From the NCBI RefSeq assembly GCF_002009175.1, contig NZ_CP018047.1, positions 5,704,001 to 5,768,000 on the forward strand: a stretch of DNA of 64,000 bases. Reading direction: 5' to 3'. Shown in pieces: positions 53,486 to 62,013 of the stretch. How positions within the stretch are numbered: position 1 is the stretch's first letter; every line of letters starts with the position of its first letter. Made by a program: the position numbers and the translations under genes. Below the pieces are notes generated by a model that searched no databases, was not told where the DNA came from, and saw only the letters and a program-made list of their open reading frames with translations. Source of the stretch: Streptomyces niveus (GTDB lineage Bacteria > Actinomycetota > Actinomycetes > Streptomycetales > Streptomycetaceae).

Positions 53486-55656
53486 GCGGGATCCTCGCGG
53501 GGGCGGGGCGCGCGGGTGGTGCGGGGTGAGCCGGGGGTGGGGGTCGTGCCGGTCCGGCCGCGCACGTCCGCCGGGCCGGACCCGCCGGCCGTACCGGCCG
53601 CGCCGGTTGTGCGGGTTGTGTCCGCCGAGCCGGGCCCGCCAGTCCCGCTGGGTGTCTCCGTCGTGCGGGTCGTCCCCGTTACGTCGGGTGCATCCTCCGG
53701 GCCGGCCGCGTCGGGCGCGTCCGTCGTATCGGCCGGACCGGTCCCGGTCGTGCGGGTCGTACCCGCTTTGCCGGGCGCGTCAGGTGGTGCCGTCGTGCCG
53801 GGCGTACCCGCCGAGCGGGTCGTGCCGGTCCGGCCGGGGGCATCCTCCGGGCCGGTCGCACCCGGCGTCCCCGTCGCACCAGGTGCAGCCTCCGCGCCGG
53901 TCGTGTCCGTCGTGCCGGGCCCACCGGGGACCTCTTCCGTACCCGTCGAGTCGCCCGCGTCCGGTGTCAGTGCCCGGCGTACCTGAGAGACCGTCAGCCA
54001 CTCCTGTGGTGCCATGATCTTCGCGACCTGGGGTGCGAACGCCGGGGAGGAGACGACCACTTGGGCGGTCGGGCCGTCGGCGACGATTTCGCCGTCGGCC
54101 AGGATCACGACCCGGCGGGCGAGTTCGGCGGCCAGTTCCACATCGTGGGTGGCCAGTACGATCGCGTGGCCCTGGGCCGCGAGCCCGCGCAGGACGTCCA
54201 CGAGGCGGGCCTTCGCCGCGTAGTCCAGGCCGCGCGTCGGCTCGTCCAGGAGCAGCAGCGGGGGCCGGCCCGTCAGCACGATCGCCAGCGCCAGCGTCAG
54301 CCGCTGCCCCTCCGACAGGTCTCGCGGATGCGTCGCGTCGGGTACGTGCGGCAGCAGTTCGTCGACCAGTGCGCGGCAACTGCCGGGCGGCGCGCCCGCG
54401 TCGGCGTCCGCCGCCGCGCACTCGGCGGCGACCGTGTCCGCGTACAGCAGGTCGCGCGGCTCCTGCGGGACGAGCCCGACCTGGCGGATCAGCTCGCGCG
54501 GATGCGTACGGTGCGGGGCGCGCCCGCCGACCGTGACCGAGCCGGACGAGGGCTCGACCATGCCGACGAGGGTGGCGAGTAGCGTGGACTTGCCCGCGCC
54601 GTTGCGGCCCATGAGCGCGACGGTCTCGCCGGGGGCGACGGTGAGGTCGACACCGCGCAGCGCCTCGATCCGGCCGCGCCGTACGGCGAGCCGGCCGACA
54701 GTTGCGATCTCGGTGCCCTGGCTCTCCGGTTCCGGGGTTCGGCGGTGCAGCAGGCGGCCGAGCGCGGTACGTGGGGTGGCGGGCCGGCCGGCCGGTGCCA
54801 CGGGAGGCGGCGTCGCGTCGCCGACGGACGGGGGCGCCGTCGCGGCGAGTCGGTCGCGCAGGCCGGCCGCCCGTCGGCGGGCGTCGCGTACGGACAGCGG
54901 CAGCGGGTCCCAGCCGGCGAGCCGGCCGAGCGTCACCACCGGCGGACAGACGGGGGAGACGGCCATGATCCGCTCCGGCTCGCCCACGACCGGCGCCTCG
55001 CCGGGGCCGGGAAGAAGGATGACCTGGTCCGCGTACTGCACGACCCGCTCCAGCCGGTGCTCGGCCATCAGTACGGTCGTCCCGAGGTCGTGCACCAGCC
55101 GTTGCAGCACGGCCAGCACCTCCTCGGCCGCCGCCGGGTCGAGCGCGGACGTCGGCTCGTCCAGGACCAGCACCTTGGGGTGCGGCGTGAGCACCGAACC
55201 GATCGCGACGCGCTGCCGCTGACCGCCGGAGAGCGTGGCGATCGGGCGGTCGCGCAGCTCGGCCAGGCCGAGCAGATCCAGGGTCTCCTCGACGCGGCGC
55301 CGCATCACGCCGGGAGCCAGGCCCAACGACTCCATCCCGTAGGCCAGTTCGTCCTCGACCGTGTCGGTGACGAAGTGGGCGAGCGGGTCCTGGCCCACCG
55401 TGCCGACGAGATCGGCGAGTTCGCGCGGCTTGTGGGTACGGGTGTCGCGGCCGTCGACGGTCACCCGGCCGCGGAGCCGGCCGCCCGTGAAGTGCGGCAC
55501 GAGCCCGGAAACCGCGCCGAGCAGGGTGGACTTGCCGACCCCCGAGGGGCCTACCAGCAGCACCAACTCGCCCTCGGGGACCGTGAGATCGACTCCCCGG
55601 AGGGCGGGGGCCGGTGCGTCGGCGTAGGTCACCGAGACCTGCTCGAACCGGATCAC
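53482..55656 (-). CDS. Fused ECF transporter ATPase (two ABC domains) with low-complexity tail
   Basis: 724 residues, GTG 55656 overlapping the EcfT stop codon (GTGA). First ABC domain: Walker A GPSGVGKST, signature LSGGQRQRVAIG, Walker B VLVLDEPTSALD, switch AEHRL. A linker with basic and Pro-rich sequence, then the second domain: GRNGAGKST, signature LSEGQRLTLAL, LLLLDEPTRGLD, ATHDVE. Both are intact, so it corresponds to EcfA1 and EcfA2 in one chain. After residue 565 comes about 160 residues of Thr/Pro/Gly/Asp repeats (GTTRTTG-like) with no known domain. It couples ATP hydrolysis to uptake. Confidence 0.94.
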   Translation of the reverse strand: MIRFEQVSVTYADAPAPALRGVDLTVPEGELVLLVGPSGVGKSTLLGAVSGLVPHFTGGRLRGRVTVDGRDTRTHKPRELADLVGTVGQDPLAHFVTDTVEDELAYGMESLGLAPGVMRRRVEETLDLLGLAELRDRPIATLSGGQRQRVAIGSVLTPHPKVLVLDEPTSALDPAAAEEVLAVLQRLVHDLGTTVLMAEHRLERVVQYADQVILLPGPGEAPVVGEPERIMAVSPVCPPVVTLGRLAGWDPLPLSVRDARRRAAGLRDRLAATAPPSVGDATPPPVAPAGRPATPRTALGRLLHRRTPEPESQGTEIATVGRLAVRRGRIEALRGVDLTVAPGETVALMGRNGAGKSTLLATLVGMVEPSSGSVTVGGRAPHRTHPRELIRQVGLVPQEPRDLLYADTVAAECAAADADAGAPPGSCRALVDELLPHVPDATHPRDLSEGQRLTLALAIVLTGRPPLLLLDEPTRGLDYAAKARLVDVLRGLAAQGHAIVLATHDVELAAELARRVVILADGEIVADGPTAQVVVSSPAFAPQVAKIMAPQEWLTVSQVRRALTPDAGDSTGTEEVPGGPGTTDTTGAEAAPGATGTPGATGPEDAPGRTGTTRSAGTPGTTAPPDAPGKAGTTRTTGTGPADTTDAPDAAGPEDAPDVTGTTRTTETPSGTGGPGSADTTRTTGAAGTAGGSGPADVRGRTGTTPTPGSPRTTRAPRPREDPA

Positions 55657-57137
55657 CGGGTCTTCTCCTCGGACGTGGTGGTGGGAGTGGCGGGCAGGGG
55701 CGCGACGAAGGCCGGGAGCAGGCCGAGCAGGATGCCGGCGGCGGGCCAGAGCGGCAGACCGGGTGCCACGAGCGGTACGACGCCGGGGTGCAGGCCCGCC
55801 GGGTCGTACGCGCTCGCCCGGATCATCAGCGCGGCGACGGCCGCGCCCGACCCTGCGACCAGCCAGGCCCGGGCGCCCCACAGGTCGGGGCGGTAGCGCG
55901 TACGGACCGAACGGCGCCCGCCGAGCCGCAGACCGCCGAGCGCGGCGACGAGCCCGATGATCAGGAGGGGCAGACCGTACCCGGCGCCCTCGGCGGCGAG
56001 GAGCCCGTACGAGCCCGCGCAGACGCCGAGCAGACCGCCGAGGGTGAGCGCGGTGGTGGTGCGGCGGACGGTGGGGGGTACGGCGGCCGTCCGGCCGTAG
56101 CCGCGCGCGTCCATCGACGCGGCGACGGCGACGGACCGCTCCAACGCGCCCTCCAGGACCGGCAGTCCGATCTGGAGGATCGCCTTCACCCCGCCGGTCG
56201 GCCGGCCGCGCAGCCGGCGGGCGGTGCGCAGGCGAAGGACGTCGGCGACCATGTTCGGCGCGAAGGTCATGGCGACGACGACGGCGACACCGGCCTCGTA
56301 CAGCGCGCCCGGCAGGGACTTGAGCAGTCTGGCCGGATTGGCGAGCGCGTTCGCGGCGCCCACGCAGATGAGGAGCGTGGCGAGCTTGGCGCCGTCGTAC
56401 AGCGCGAACACCAGCTGCTCGGCCGTCACCCGTCCCCCGATCCGGACGCCCTTCGCCCAGTCGGGCAGGGGCACTTCGGGCAGGGTCACGATCAGATGCG
56501 AGCCGGGGATCGGCGAGCCGAGGAAGGCGGAGAAGACGAGCCGGACGACGATGACGGCGAGCCCGAGCTTGACGAAGGCCCCGTACGAGCGGGCCCACGG
56601 AGCGTCGGTCCGCCGGGCGGCGACGACGTACCCGGCCACTCCGACGAGGAGCCCGAGCAGCAGCGGGTTGGTGGTCCGCGAGGCGGCGACGGCCAGCCCG
56701 AGAGCCCACAGCCACCACGCCCCGGCGTGCAGGGCGTTGCTACGGGTGGCTTGAGGCGCGCGGAGACTGCGGCGGGTGCGCGTTGGCGCGTTGGCGTTGC
56801 CCTCCGGGGGAGGGGGCGGTGCGCTGTCGGGGGCCGCGCGACGGGTGCCAGGATCGGTGTTCGTGCGCCCGGGGGCGCCGACCGGCTGGGCGGGGGCGCT
56901 GCGGTCCGCCTCGGGGCTCGCCTGCGTGTCGTGGTTCCGGTTCGCCTCACGGGGGCGCGGGGCATGGCCCGCACCCGCGTTCGTATCCGCCCGGCGCCCG
57001 TCCGCCGGGTCAGCCGCGGCGACGGCGGGCCTGCCAGACCGCAGCCGTGGCCAGGGTGAGCACGGCCGCGGCTCCCGCGACGATGCCGAGCGACGGGGTG
57101 CCGCCCGCCTCGTCCTCGTCGCCCCTGGTGAGACCAC
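55653..57137 (-). CDS. ECF transporter T component (EcfT) without a good start codon
   Basis: The recognisable protein runs from about 56745 (ALHAGAWWLWALGLAVAASR) to 55653: four to six helices, LARSYGAFVKLGLAVIVVRL-type segments, the ALYDGAKLATLLICVGAANA coupling helices, VAVVVAMTFAPNMVAD, RLRTARRLRGRPTGG and AVAASMDARGYGR, matching the two Ala-Arg coupling motifs of EcfT. There is no in-frame ATG, GTG or TTG between there and the upstream gene's stop codon at 57010. The nearest, GTG 57137, lies 127 nt inside the SCO2322 gene. The start given is that GTG; a rare start or an uncorrected frameshift (ATG 56965 is in another frame) is equally possible. Confidence 0.8.
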   Translation of the reverse strand: MVSPGATRTRRAAPRRSASSREPRPCSPWPRLRSGRPAVAAADPADGRRADTNAGAGHAPRPREANRNHDTQASPEADRSAPAQPVGAPGRTNTDPGTRRAAPDSAPPPPPEGNANAPTRTRRSLRAPQATRSNALHAGAWWLWALGLAVAASRTTNPLLLGLLVGVAGYVVAARRTDAPWARSYGAFVKLGLAVIVVRLVFSAFLGSPIPGSHLIVTLPEVPLPDWAKGVRIGGRVTAEQLVFALYDGAKLATLLICVGAANALANPARLLKSLPGALYEAGVAVVVAMTFAPNMVADVLRLRTARRLRGRPTGGVKAILQIGLPVLEGALERSVAVAASMDARGYGRTAAVPPTVRRTTTALTLGGLLGVCAGSYGLLAAEGAGYGLPLLIIGLVAALGGLRLGGRRSVRTRYRPDLWGARAWLVAGSGAAVAALMIRASAYDPAGLHPGVVPLVAPGLPLWPAAGILLGLLPAFVAPLPATPTTTSEEKTR

Positions 57138-57735
57138 CCGTGGCGGGCGAGACGCTAGGGGCCGGGGACGCGGCCCTGTCGTCGGAGATCTGTTCGCCGC
57201 AGCCCGACTTCGGGTAGCCGGTGATCGCGCAGAGCAGCGCGGCACTGTTGTAGCGCAGCGGCTTCGCCACCGCCGCGAGGGCGTCCGCGCTCGTCGCGTC
57301 GGCGTCGACCCGCGCGCACTCCGCCAGCGGCGCCGGCGGCGTCTCGCCGTCCGGGGCGTCCGCCTCCGTGCCCGGGTCGACGACCACCGCGATCCGCTTG
57401 GCGCCGCTCTTCGCGGGCGTCGACCCGCAGACGGCCGCGAAGTCCGGTGTCTCGCGGGGCTTCGCCGCGTCCTGGCTGTCCGCGCTGACCGCGAAGCGGA
57501 AACCGTTGACCGCCCCGTCGGCGGGGCGCGCGAGGGCCGGTCCCTGTGTGGCGTACGTCCACTCCGCGCCGTCGCTTTCCCAGAACGACCAGTAGCGGTA
57601 GCCCGCCGCGTGGGCCGTCCCCGTGCCCGGCACCGTCAGCGCGCCGGTGAACGCGAGCAGGACCGCGACGAGCGGGACGACCCGCCGGGCCCGAATCCGG
57701 GGCCGTATCCGGGCGCGTACAGGCGCCCGCCTCAT
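57010..57735 (-). CDS. SCO2322 family membrane-anchored extracellular protein
   Basis: 241 residues; ATG 57735 overlaps the toroid gene stop codon (ATGA). Signal peptide (RVVPLVAVLLAFTGALTVPG, then TAHA), ectodomain beginning AGYRYWSFWESDGAEWTYAT with DGAVNGFRFAVSADSQDAAK, a Cys pair region (FAAVCGST, ECARVD, LLCAITGYPKSGCGEQ), a disordered stretch and a C-terminal helix (SLGIVAGAAAVLTLATAAVW) with RRRRG, so it is tethered outside. The YWSFWES...DGAVNGFRF pattern recalls the DUF4430/beta domain of transcobalamin (YWxFYVNG...DGDVIEW). Cobalamin binding is inferred. Confidence 0.85.
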   Translation of the reverse strand: MRRAPVRARIRPRIRARRVVPLVAVLLAFTGALTVPGTGTAHAAGYRYWSFWESDGAEWTYATQGPALARPADGAVNGFRFAVSADSQDAAKPRETPDFAAVCGSTPAKSGAKRIAVVVDPGTEADAPDGETPPAPLAECARVDADATSADALAAVAKPLRYNSAALLCAITGYPKSGCGEQISDDRAASPAPSVSPATGGLTRGDEDEAGGTPSLGIVAGAAAVLTLATAAVWQARRRRG

Positions 57736-59045
57736 GCCCGGCGCCGCTTCGCGCGCACCACGAACACCGCGCAGATGACGAGCGCGGCGAACGCCCCGAT
57801 GCCCATCGTCCACAGGTTCCCGGACATGCTGTGCTTCTCCGCCTTCTGCTCCGCCAGCACCTTCTGCTGCTCGGCGGTCGTCAACGGCTTGGGCCCGATC
57901 CACTTGGGCGCCGGTCCCGTCGCGTTCAGGGCCTTCACCAGGTCGGTGCCGCCGAACTTGCGCGGGTCGGTGCTCGTCGTGTGCGCGGCGAAGATCAACT
58001 GGGCGTAGGCGGCGGGGCCGTTCTCCTTCGCCCACGCGGCCGAGTTCTTCTCCAGCCACTTCATCGGGGCCGCCGCCTGCTTGCCGTACCCGGCGGTCGT
58101 CAGCGCGACAACGGCGTCCGCCGTGTTGCCGTGGTCGGGCAGCGGCGCCGAGTCGGCGGCGCCCGGCATGGGCGGCTGGTCCAGGTGACCGGTCTTGGCG
58201 AGCGCCTTCACCAGATACGACGCGCCGTTGCGCGCCGCGCGCTCCGGCGTGAGCGGGTGCAGGTCCTGGCAGACGGGCCCGGGGCCGGGCTCGACGCCCG
58301 TCGTGACCATCCGCTTCCCGATCCCGCCGAGCAGACCGGCGGCCGTGGCGTCGGCGTTGGGGAGCAGTTTGCCGGACTTGTCCGGCTGGTACGCGAACGC
58401 GCCGCCGCCCTCCTTCGCGTCACAGGGGATCGCGAAGGTGCTCAGCGCCTGGTACGGCGACCGGCCCTCCGTCGACAGCCGTGTGCCCACCGGGGCGCCG
58501 CCGGCGGCCAGTGCTCCTATCGCCAGGCCGGTGGAGTTGGCGTCGCTGGGCGCGCCCGCGCTGTAACCCCAGCCGCCGTCCTTGTTCTGCACGGAGGTGA
58601 GCCAGCTGATGCCGTTGTTCATGGCGTCCGGGTGGGTGGTGAGCGCGGCCAGTATCTGTACGGCGGCGGCCGTGGAGTTGGTGTCGACGACGGTCGTCGC
58701 GTCGCACGGCTTCGTGGTGTCGGGGCGGTACGCCGGAAAGGCGCCGCTGTCGCACTGCTGGCCGAGGAGCCAGGCGACGGCGGAGTCGGCGGGCATGACG
58801 TTCACGGCGCGCTGCGCCAGCATGGCGAGCGACTGCCGCCAGACGCCGTCGTAGGTCGGGTCCGTCGTGCCGTACATCCCGGCGGGCAGCGCGGCCGGCG
58901 GACCGGCGGGGGCCCCCTCGTCGGCCGGAGAAGCCGGAGAAGCCGGGGTGGCCAGGGCGGTGGAGGGGACGGCGGTCACGCACAGGGCAGCGGCCGCGGC
59001 GAGCGCTGCTGCGCCGCGCGCCACGTGGCGGCGAACGGTGGTCAT
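57732..59045 (-). CDS. Secreted alpha/alpha-toroid protein (prenyltransferase/terpene-cyclase-like), B12-regulated
   Basis: 437 residues, first gene of the riboswitch operon; ATG 59045, GGAGAGG about 15 nt upstream. Signal peptide (RHVARGAAALAAAAALCVTA), then repeated toroid helices with DTNSTAAAVQILAAL, QNKDGGWGYSAGAPSDANSTGLAIGAL, NADATAAGLLGGIG, GNTADAVVAL. A C-terminal membrane helix (MGIGAFAALVICAVFVVRAK) anchors it facing outward. The fold family includes squalene cyclases and also the cobalamin-binding alpha domain of intrinsic factor/transcobalamin. It lacks the Asp-rich catalytic motif DxDD. Given its regulation and operon, a cobalamin-binding role is more likely than cyclisation. 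Confidence 0.9.
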   Translation of the reverse strand: MTTVRRHVARGAAALAAAAALCVTAVPSTALATPASPASPADEGAPAGPPAALPAGMYGTTDPTYDGVWRQSLAMLAQRAVNVMPADSAVAWLLGQQCDSGAFPAYRPDTTKPCDATTVVDTNSTAAAVQILAALTTHPDAMNNGISWLTSVQNKDGGWGYSAGAPSDANSTGLAIGALAAGGAPVGTRLSTEGRSPYQALSTFAIPCDAKEGGGAFAYQPDKSGKLLPNADATAAGLLGGIGKRMVTTGVEPGPGPVCQDLHPLTPERAARNGASYLVKALAKTGHLDQPPMPGAADSAPLPDHGNTADAVVALTTAGYGKQAAAPMKWLEKNSAAWAKENGPAAYAQLIFAAHTTSTDPRKFGGTDLVKALNATGPAPKWIGPKPLTTAEQQKVLAEQKAEKHSMSGNLWTMGIGAFAALVICAVFVVRAKRRRA

Positions 59046-59165
59046 GGCGGGTGCGGCCTCTCCTGCGTGAATGCGTGAACGCGGGAACCGGGCAGGCACA
59101 CTGAGGCACCAGGCTCGGCTCCGTATGCCTCGACGGTGCCGGCCACCGGGGGTTTCCGGTGGCGC

Positions 59166-59281
59166 GAGCCGGTCACGTCCGCGTCCGGGGTGTTCCGACT
59201 CACCGCCGGTCGGGGCGGCTCACGGTTGCGGGTCAGTGCCGGATTCGCACCGGCTTCCCCCCGTACGGGCATGATGACGAC
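59166..59281 (-). promoter_or_regulatory. Cobalamin riboswitch
   Basis: On the minus strand, GGGGAAGCCGGTGCGAATCC then GGCACTGACCCGCAACCGTG (59260-59221) match the B12-box core GGGAAxxxGGTGxxAATCC/CxGxCCCGCxACxGT. Further along GGTGAGTCGGAACACC (about 59192-59177) matches the closing GxxAGTCxGxAxACC. It ends 121 nt before ATG 59045. A CCACCGG/CCGGTGG hairpin (59143-59162) follows and may be part of the expression platform. Binding of cobalamin should switch off the operon. Confidence 0.93.
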
Positions 59282-59435
59282 GCGCTCACTCTACCGGCCC
59301 CTTTTCGGCCGCCCCGGACGCCGCCGCCTGGGCCGCCACCGCAAGGGACCGCCGGAGCGGCGGAGGCCACGCACAGGCCAGCGGCTGCGGCGAGCGCTGC
59401 CGCGCCGCGCGCCACGTGGCGGCGAACGGTGGTCA
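59233..59435 (-). pseudogene. Truncated duplicate of the toroid gene 5' end
   Basis: ATG 59435 opens TTVRRHVARGAAALAAAA, the same signal peptide start as the gene at 59045, then diverges (GLCVASAAPAVPCGGGPGGG) and runs 67 codons into the riboswitch, ending at 59233. The rest of the protein is gone. It looks like the scar of a lost tandem paralogue. It is unlikely to be functional as a protein. Confidence 0.7.
59288..59293 (-). promoter_or_regulatory. -10 box of the riboswitch operon
   Basis: TAGAGT on the minus strand places transcription start near 59281, just ahead of the riboswitch. No clear -35 box is seen. Confidence 0.5.
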
Positions 59436-59458
59436 TGGCGGGTGCGGCCTCTCCTGCG
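59368..59458. repeat. 91-bp direct duplicate of 58977-59067
   Basis: The two segments differ at about 3 of 91 positions and cover the ribosome binding region (GGAGAGGCCGCACCCGCC), ATG and the first 20 codons. They are 391 bp apart, flanking the riboswitch. Confidence 0.9.
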
Positions 59459-59820
59459 CTGTCGCCGCCGGTCCCGCGGCCCCACGGGACCGCCGGGCCG
59501 CGCGCCCGCCGGGCCGGACCCGTCCCCGATCGCCGGACCGATCCGCACCGGACCGGGACCGACCCGTACCGCACCCGTCCCGCGATCGAGACCGCCCGCT
59601 GCCTGACGGCTCGTCACCGATCGTGTCCACCCGTCGACTCCGGCCGCCCCGCACGCACCCGCCGTGGTGCGAATCACCCGGGGCCGCCCGTCTGCGGGGC
59701 GCTACCTGCCGGTAGATTCGAGGCTCCCTGTGTCCTCCCGTCCCCCGGGCGGGAACTTGTTCCGGATTGACGCGAGCGGTTACGCTCCGCCGAAAGTGAA
59801 GTGAGAAGTGAGGGCCGAGA
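59459..59820. other. Gene-free region upstream of the glycosyltransferase gene
   Basis: No gene is supported. A promoter candidate TTGTTC (59757-59762), 18 bp, TACGCT (59781-59786) precedes GTG 59821 by 35 nt; a second TTGACG (59767-59772) is too close to that -10 box. Confidence 0.4.
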
Positions 59821-61140
59821 GTGACCGCTGAGGCCGTAGAGGCGGGGACCCCCGCAGGGCCCGCAGGCACCTCCGAGGCGGCGGACCGGCCGCTGCGGAT
59901 CGCGCTCCTCACCTACAAGGGCAACCCCTACTGCGGCGGCCAGGGCGTCTACGTACGGCACCTCTCACGCGAGCTGGCCCGTCTCGGGCACAGCGTCGAG
60001 GTCATCGGCGCCCAGCCCTACCCCGTCCTCGACGACGGCGTCCCGCTCACCGAACTCGGCAGTCTCGACCTCTACCGGCAGCCCGACCCGTTCCGGACGC
60101 CGAAGCGCGGCGAGTACCGCGACTGGATCGACGCACTCGAAGTCGCCACCATGTGGACCGGCGGCTTCCCCGAACCGCTGACCTTCTCGCTGCGCGCCCG
60201 CCGTCATCTGGCCGCCCGCCGGGGCGAGTTCGACGTCGTCCACGACAACCAGACCCTCGGCTACGGGCTCCTCGGCGATCTCGGCGCCCCCCTCGTCACC
60301 ACCATCCACCACCCCATCACCGTCGACCGGCGGCTGGAGATCGACGCCGCGGACGGACGGCGCGCCCGCGCCTCCGTACGGCGCTGGTACGGCTTCACCC
60401 GCATGCAGAAGCGCGTCGCGCGCCGGCTGCCCGCCGTCGTCACCGTCTCCGGCAGCTCGAAGCAGGAGATCACCGACCACCTCGGCGTACGGCCCGACCG
60501 CATCGATGTCGTGCCGATCGGCGCCGACACGCGCCTGTTCTCACCGGACCCCGCCGTACCCGAGATCCCGGGCCGGATCGTCACCACCTCCAGCGCCGAC
60601 GTGCCGCTGAAGGGGCTCATACATCTGGTCGAGGCGCTGGCCAAGCTCCGTACGTCGACCCCGTCCGCGCATCTCGTCGTCGTCGGCAAGCGCGCCGAGG
60701 ACGGGCCCGTCCACCTGGCCATCGAGCGGTACGGGCTCGGCGACGCCGTCCAGTTCGTCAAGGGCATCTCCGACGCCGAACTGGTCGACCTCGTGCGCGG
60801 CGCGCAGATCGCCTGCGTGCCCTCCCTGTACGAGGGGTTCTCACTGCCCGCCGCCGAGGCCATGGCCACCGGCACCCCGCTGGTCGCCACCACCGGGGGC
60901 GCGATCCCCGAGGTCGCGGGGGCCGACGGCGAGAGCTGTCTGGCCGTGCCGCCCGGTGACGCCGACGCCCTGGCCGCCGCGCTCGGCAGACTCCTCGGCG
61001 ACCGGGAGCTGCGCGAGCGGCTCGGCGCGGCGGGGCGCGAGCGGGTGCTGCGCCGGTTCACCTGGGCGCGCGCCGCCGAGGGCACCGTCGAGCTGTACCG
61101 CGCGGCCGTCGCCGCCCACGCGAGGGCGGCCCGCCGATGA
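59821..61140 (+). CDS. GT4 family glycosyltransferase
   Basis: 439 residues, GTG 59821. GT-B fold: the N-terminal acceptor domain opens RIALLTYKGNPYCGGQGVYV with the glycine loop, HDNQTLGYGLLGDLGAPLVT and TIHHPITVDRR. The C-terminal nucleotide-sugar domain has VVPIGADTRLFSPD, VPSLYEGFSLPAAEAMATGT (E-x7-E motif) and LVATTGGAIPEVAG. It is a retaining transferase of the PimA/MshA class. The methyltransferase follows 138 bp on and the toroid protein is coupled to that, so the three probably act in one pathway; product unknown. Confidence 0.94.
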   Translation: MTAEAVEAGTPAGPAGTSEAADRPLRIALLTYKGNPYCGGQGVYVRHLSRELARLGHSVEVIGAQPYPVLDDGVPLTELGSLDLYRQPDPFRTPKRGEYRDWIDALEVATMWTGGFPEPLTFSLRARRHLAARRGEFDVVHDNQTLGYGLLGDLGAPLVTTIHHPITVDRRLEIDAADGRRARASVRRWYGFTRMQKRVARRLPAVVTVSGSSKQEITDHLGVRPDRIDVVPIGADTRLFSPDPAVPEIPGRIVTTSSADVPLKGLIHLVEALAKLRTSTPSAHLVVVGKRAEDGPVHLAIERYGLGDAVQFVKGISDAELVDLVRGAQIACVPSLYEGFSLPAAEAMATGTPLVATTGGAIPEVAGADGESCLAVPPGDADALAAALGRLLGDRELRERLGAAGRERVLRRFTWARAAEGTVELYRAAVAAHARAARR

Positions 61141-61278
61141 GGGCCTTCGCCCCGCGCCGGTCCTGTCTCCGTCCCTCGGCCCTCTGACCGACGCTCCGGC
61201 CGACCTCCGCCCCCGCCCCCTCGATCCCTCTGTCTCGCCAACTCGCCCTCCCCATCCCGACCGCGAAAGCAGGAACTC

Positions 61279-62013
61279 GTGCTGACCGTGGACTTCTCCC
61301 GTTTCCCGCTCGCCGCCGGCGACCGGGTGCTCGATCTGGGGTGCGGCGCGGGCCGGCACGCCTTCGAGTGCTACCGGCGCGGCGCCCAGGTCGTGGCCCT
61401 CGACCGGAACGCTGCGGAGATCCGCGAGGTCGCCACCTGGTTCGCCGCGATGAAGGAGGCAGGTGAGGCGCCACCCGGCGCCACCGCCACCGCGATGGAG
61501 GGCGACGCGCTGAACCTCCCCTTCCCCGACGAGTCCTTCGACGTCGTGATCATCTCCGAGGTCATGGAGCACATCCCCGACGACAAGGGCGTACTCGCCG
61601 AGATGGTCCGCGTCCTGCGGCCCGGCGGCCGGATCGCCGTGACCGTGCCCCGTTACGGCCCCGAGAAGGTCTGCTGGACCCTCTCCGACGCTTACCACGA
61701 GGTCGAGGGCGGCCATATCCGGATCTACAAGGCCGACGAACTCCTCGGCCGGATACGGGAGGCCGGTCTCCGGCCGTACGGCACCCACCACGCGCACGCC
61801 CTGCACTCGCCGTACTGGTGGCTCAAGTGCGCCTTCGGCGTGGACAACGACCGGGCGCTGCCCGTCCGCGCGTACCACAAGCTCCTCGTCTGGGACATCA
61901 TGAAGAAGCCTTTCGCGACGCGCTTCGCCGAGCAACTGCTCAACCCGGTCGTCGGCAAGAGTTTCGTCGCCTACGCCACCAAGCCGCACCTGCCGACGGC
62001 GGAGGGCAAGTGA
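61279..62013 (+). CDS. Class I SAM-dependent methyltransferase
   Basis: 244 residues, GTG 61279 with AGGA upstream. Motif I VLDLGCGAGRHAFECYRRGA, motif post-I VVALDRNAAEIREV, motif IV FDVVIISEVMEHIPDD and motif VI MVRVLRPGGRIAVTVP are complete. It resembles UbiE/Coq5-like and sugar O-methyltransferases. TGA overlaps the next GTG (GTGA). The target could be a polyketide, quinone or glycan in the GT4-linked pathway. Confidence 0.93.
   Translation: MLTVDFSRFPLAAGDRVLDLGCGAGRHAFECYRRGAQVVALDRNAAEIREVATWFAAMKEAGEAPPGATATAMEGDALNLPFPDESFDVVIISEVMEHIPDDKGVLAEMVRVLRPGGRIAVTVPRYGPEKVCWTLSDAYHEVEGGHIRIYKADELLGRIREAGLRPYGTHHAHALHSPYWWLKCAFGVDNDRALPVRAYHKLLVWDIMKKPFATRFAEQLLNPVVGKSFVAYATKPHLPTAEGK

Noticed and set aside
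57732..59045. Annotation as an active squalene/terpene cyclase or prenyltransferase
   Set aside because: The protein is secreted, has no DxDD or metal motif and is controlled by a B12 riboswitch; only the fold is shared.
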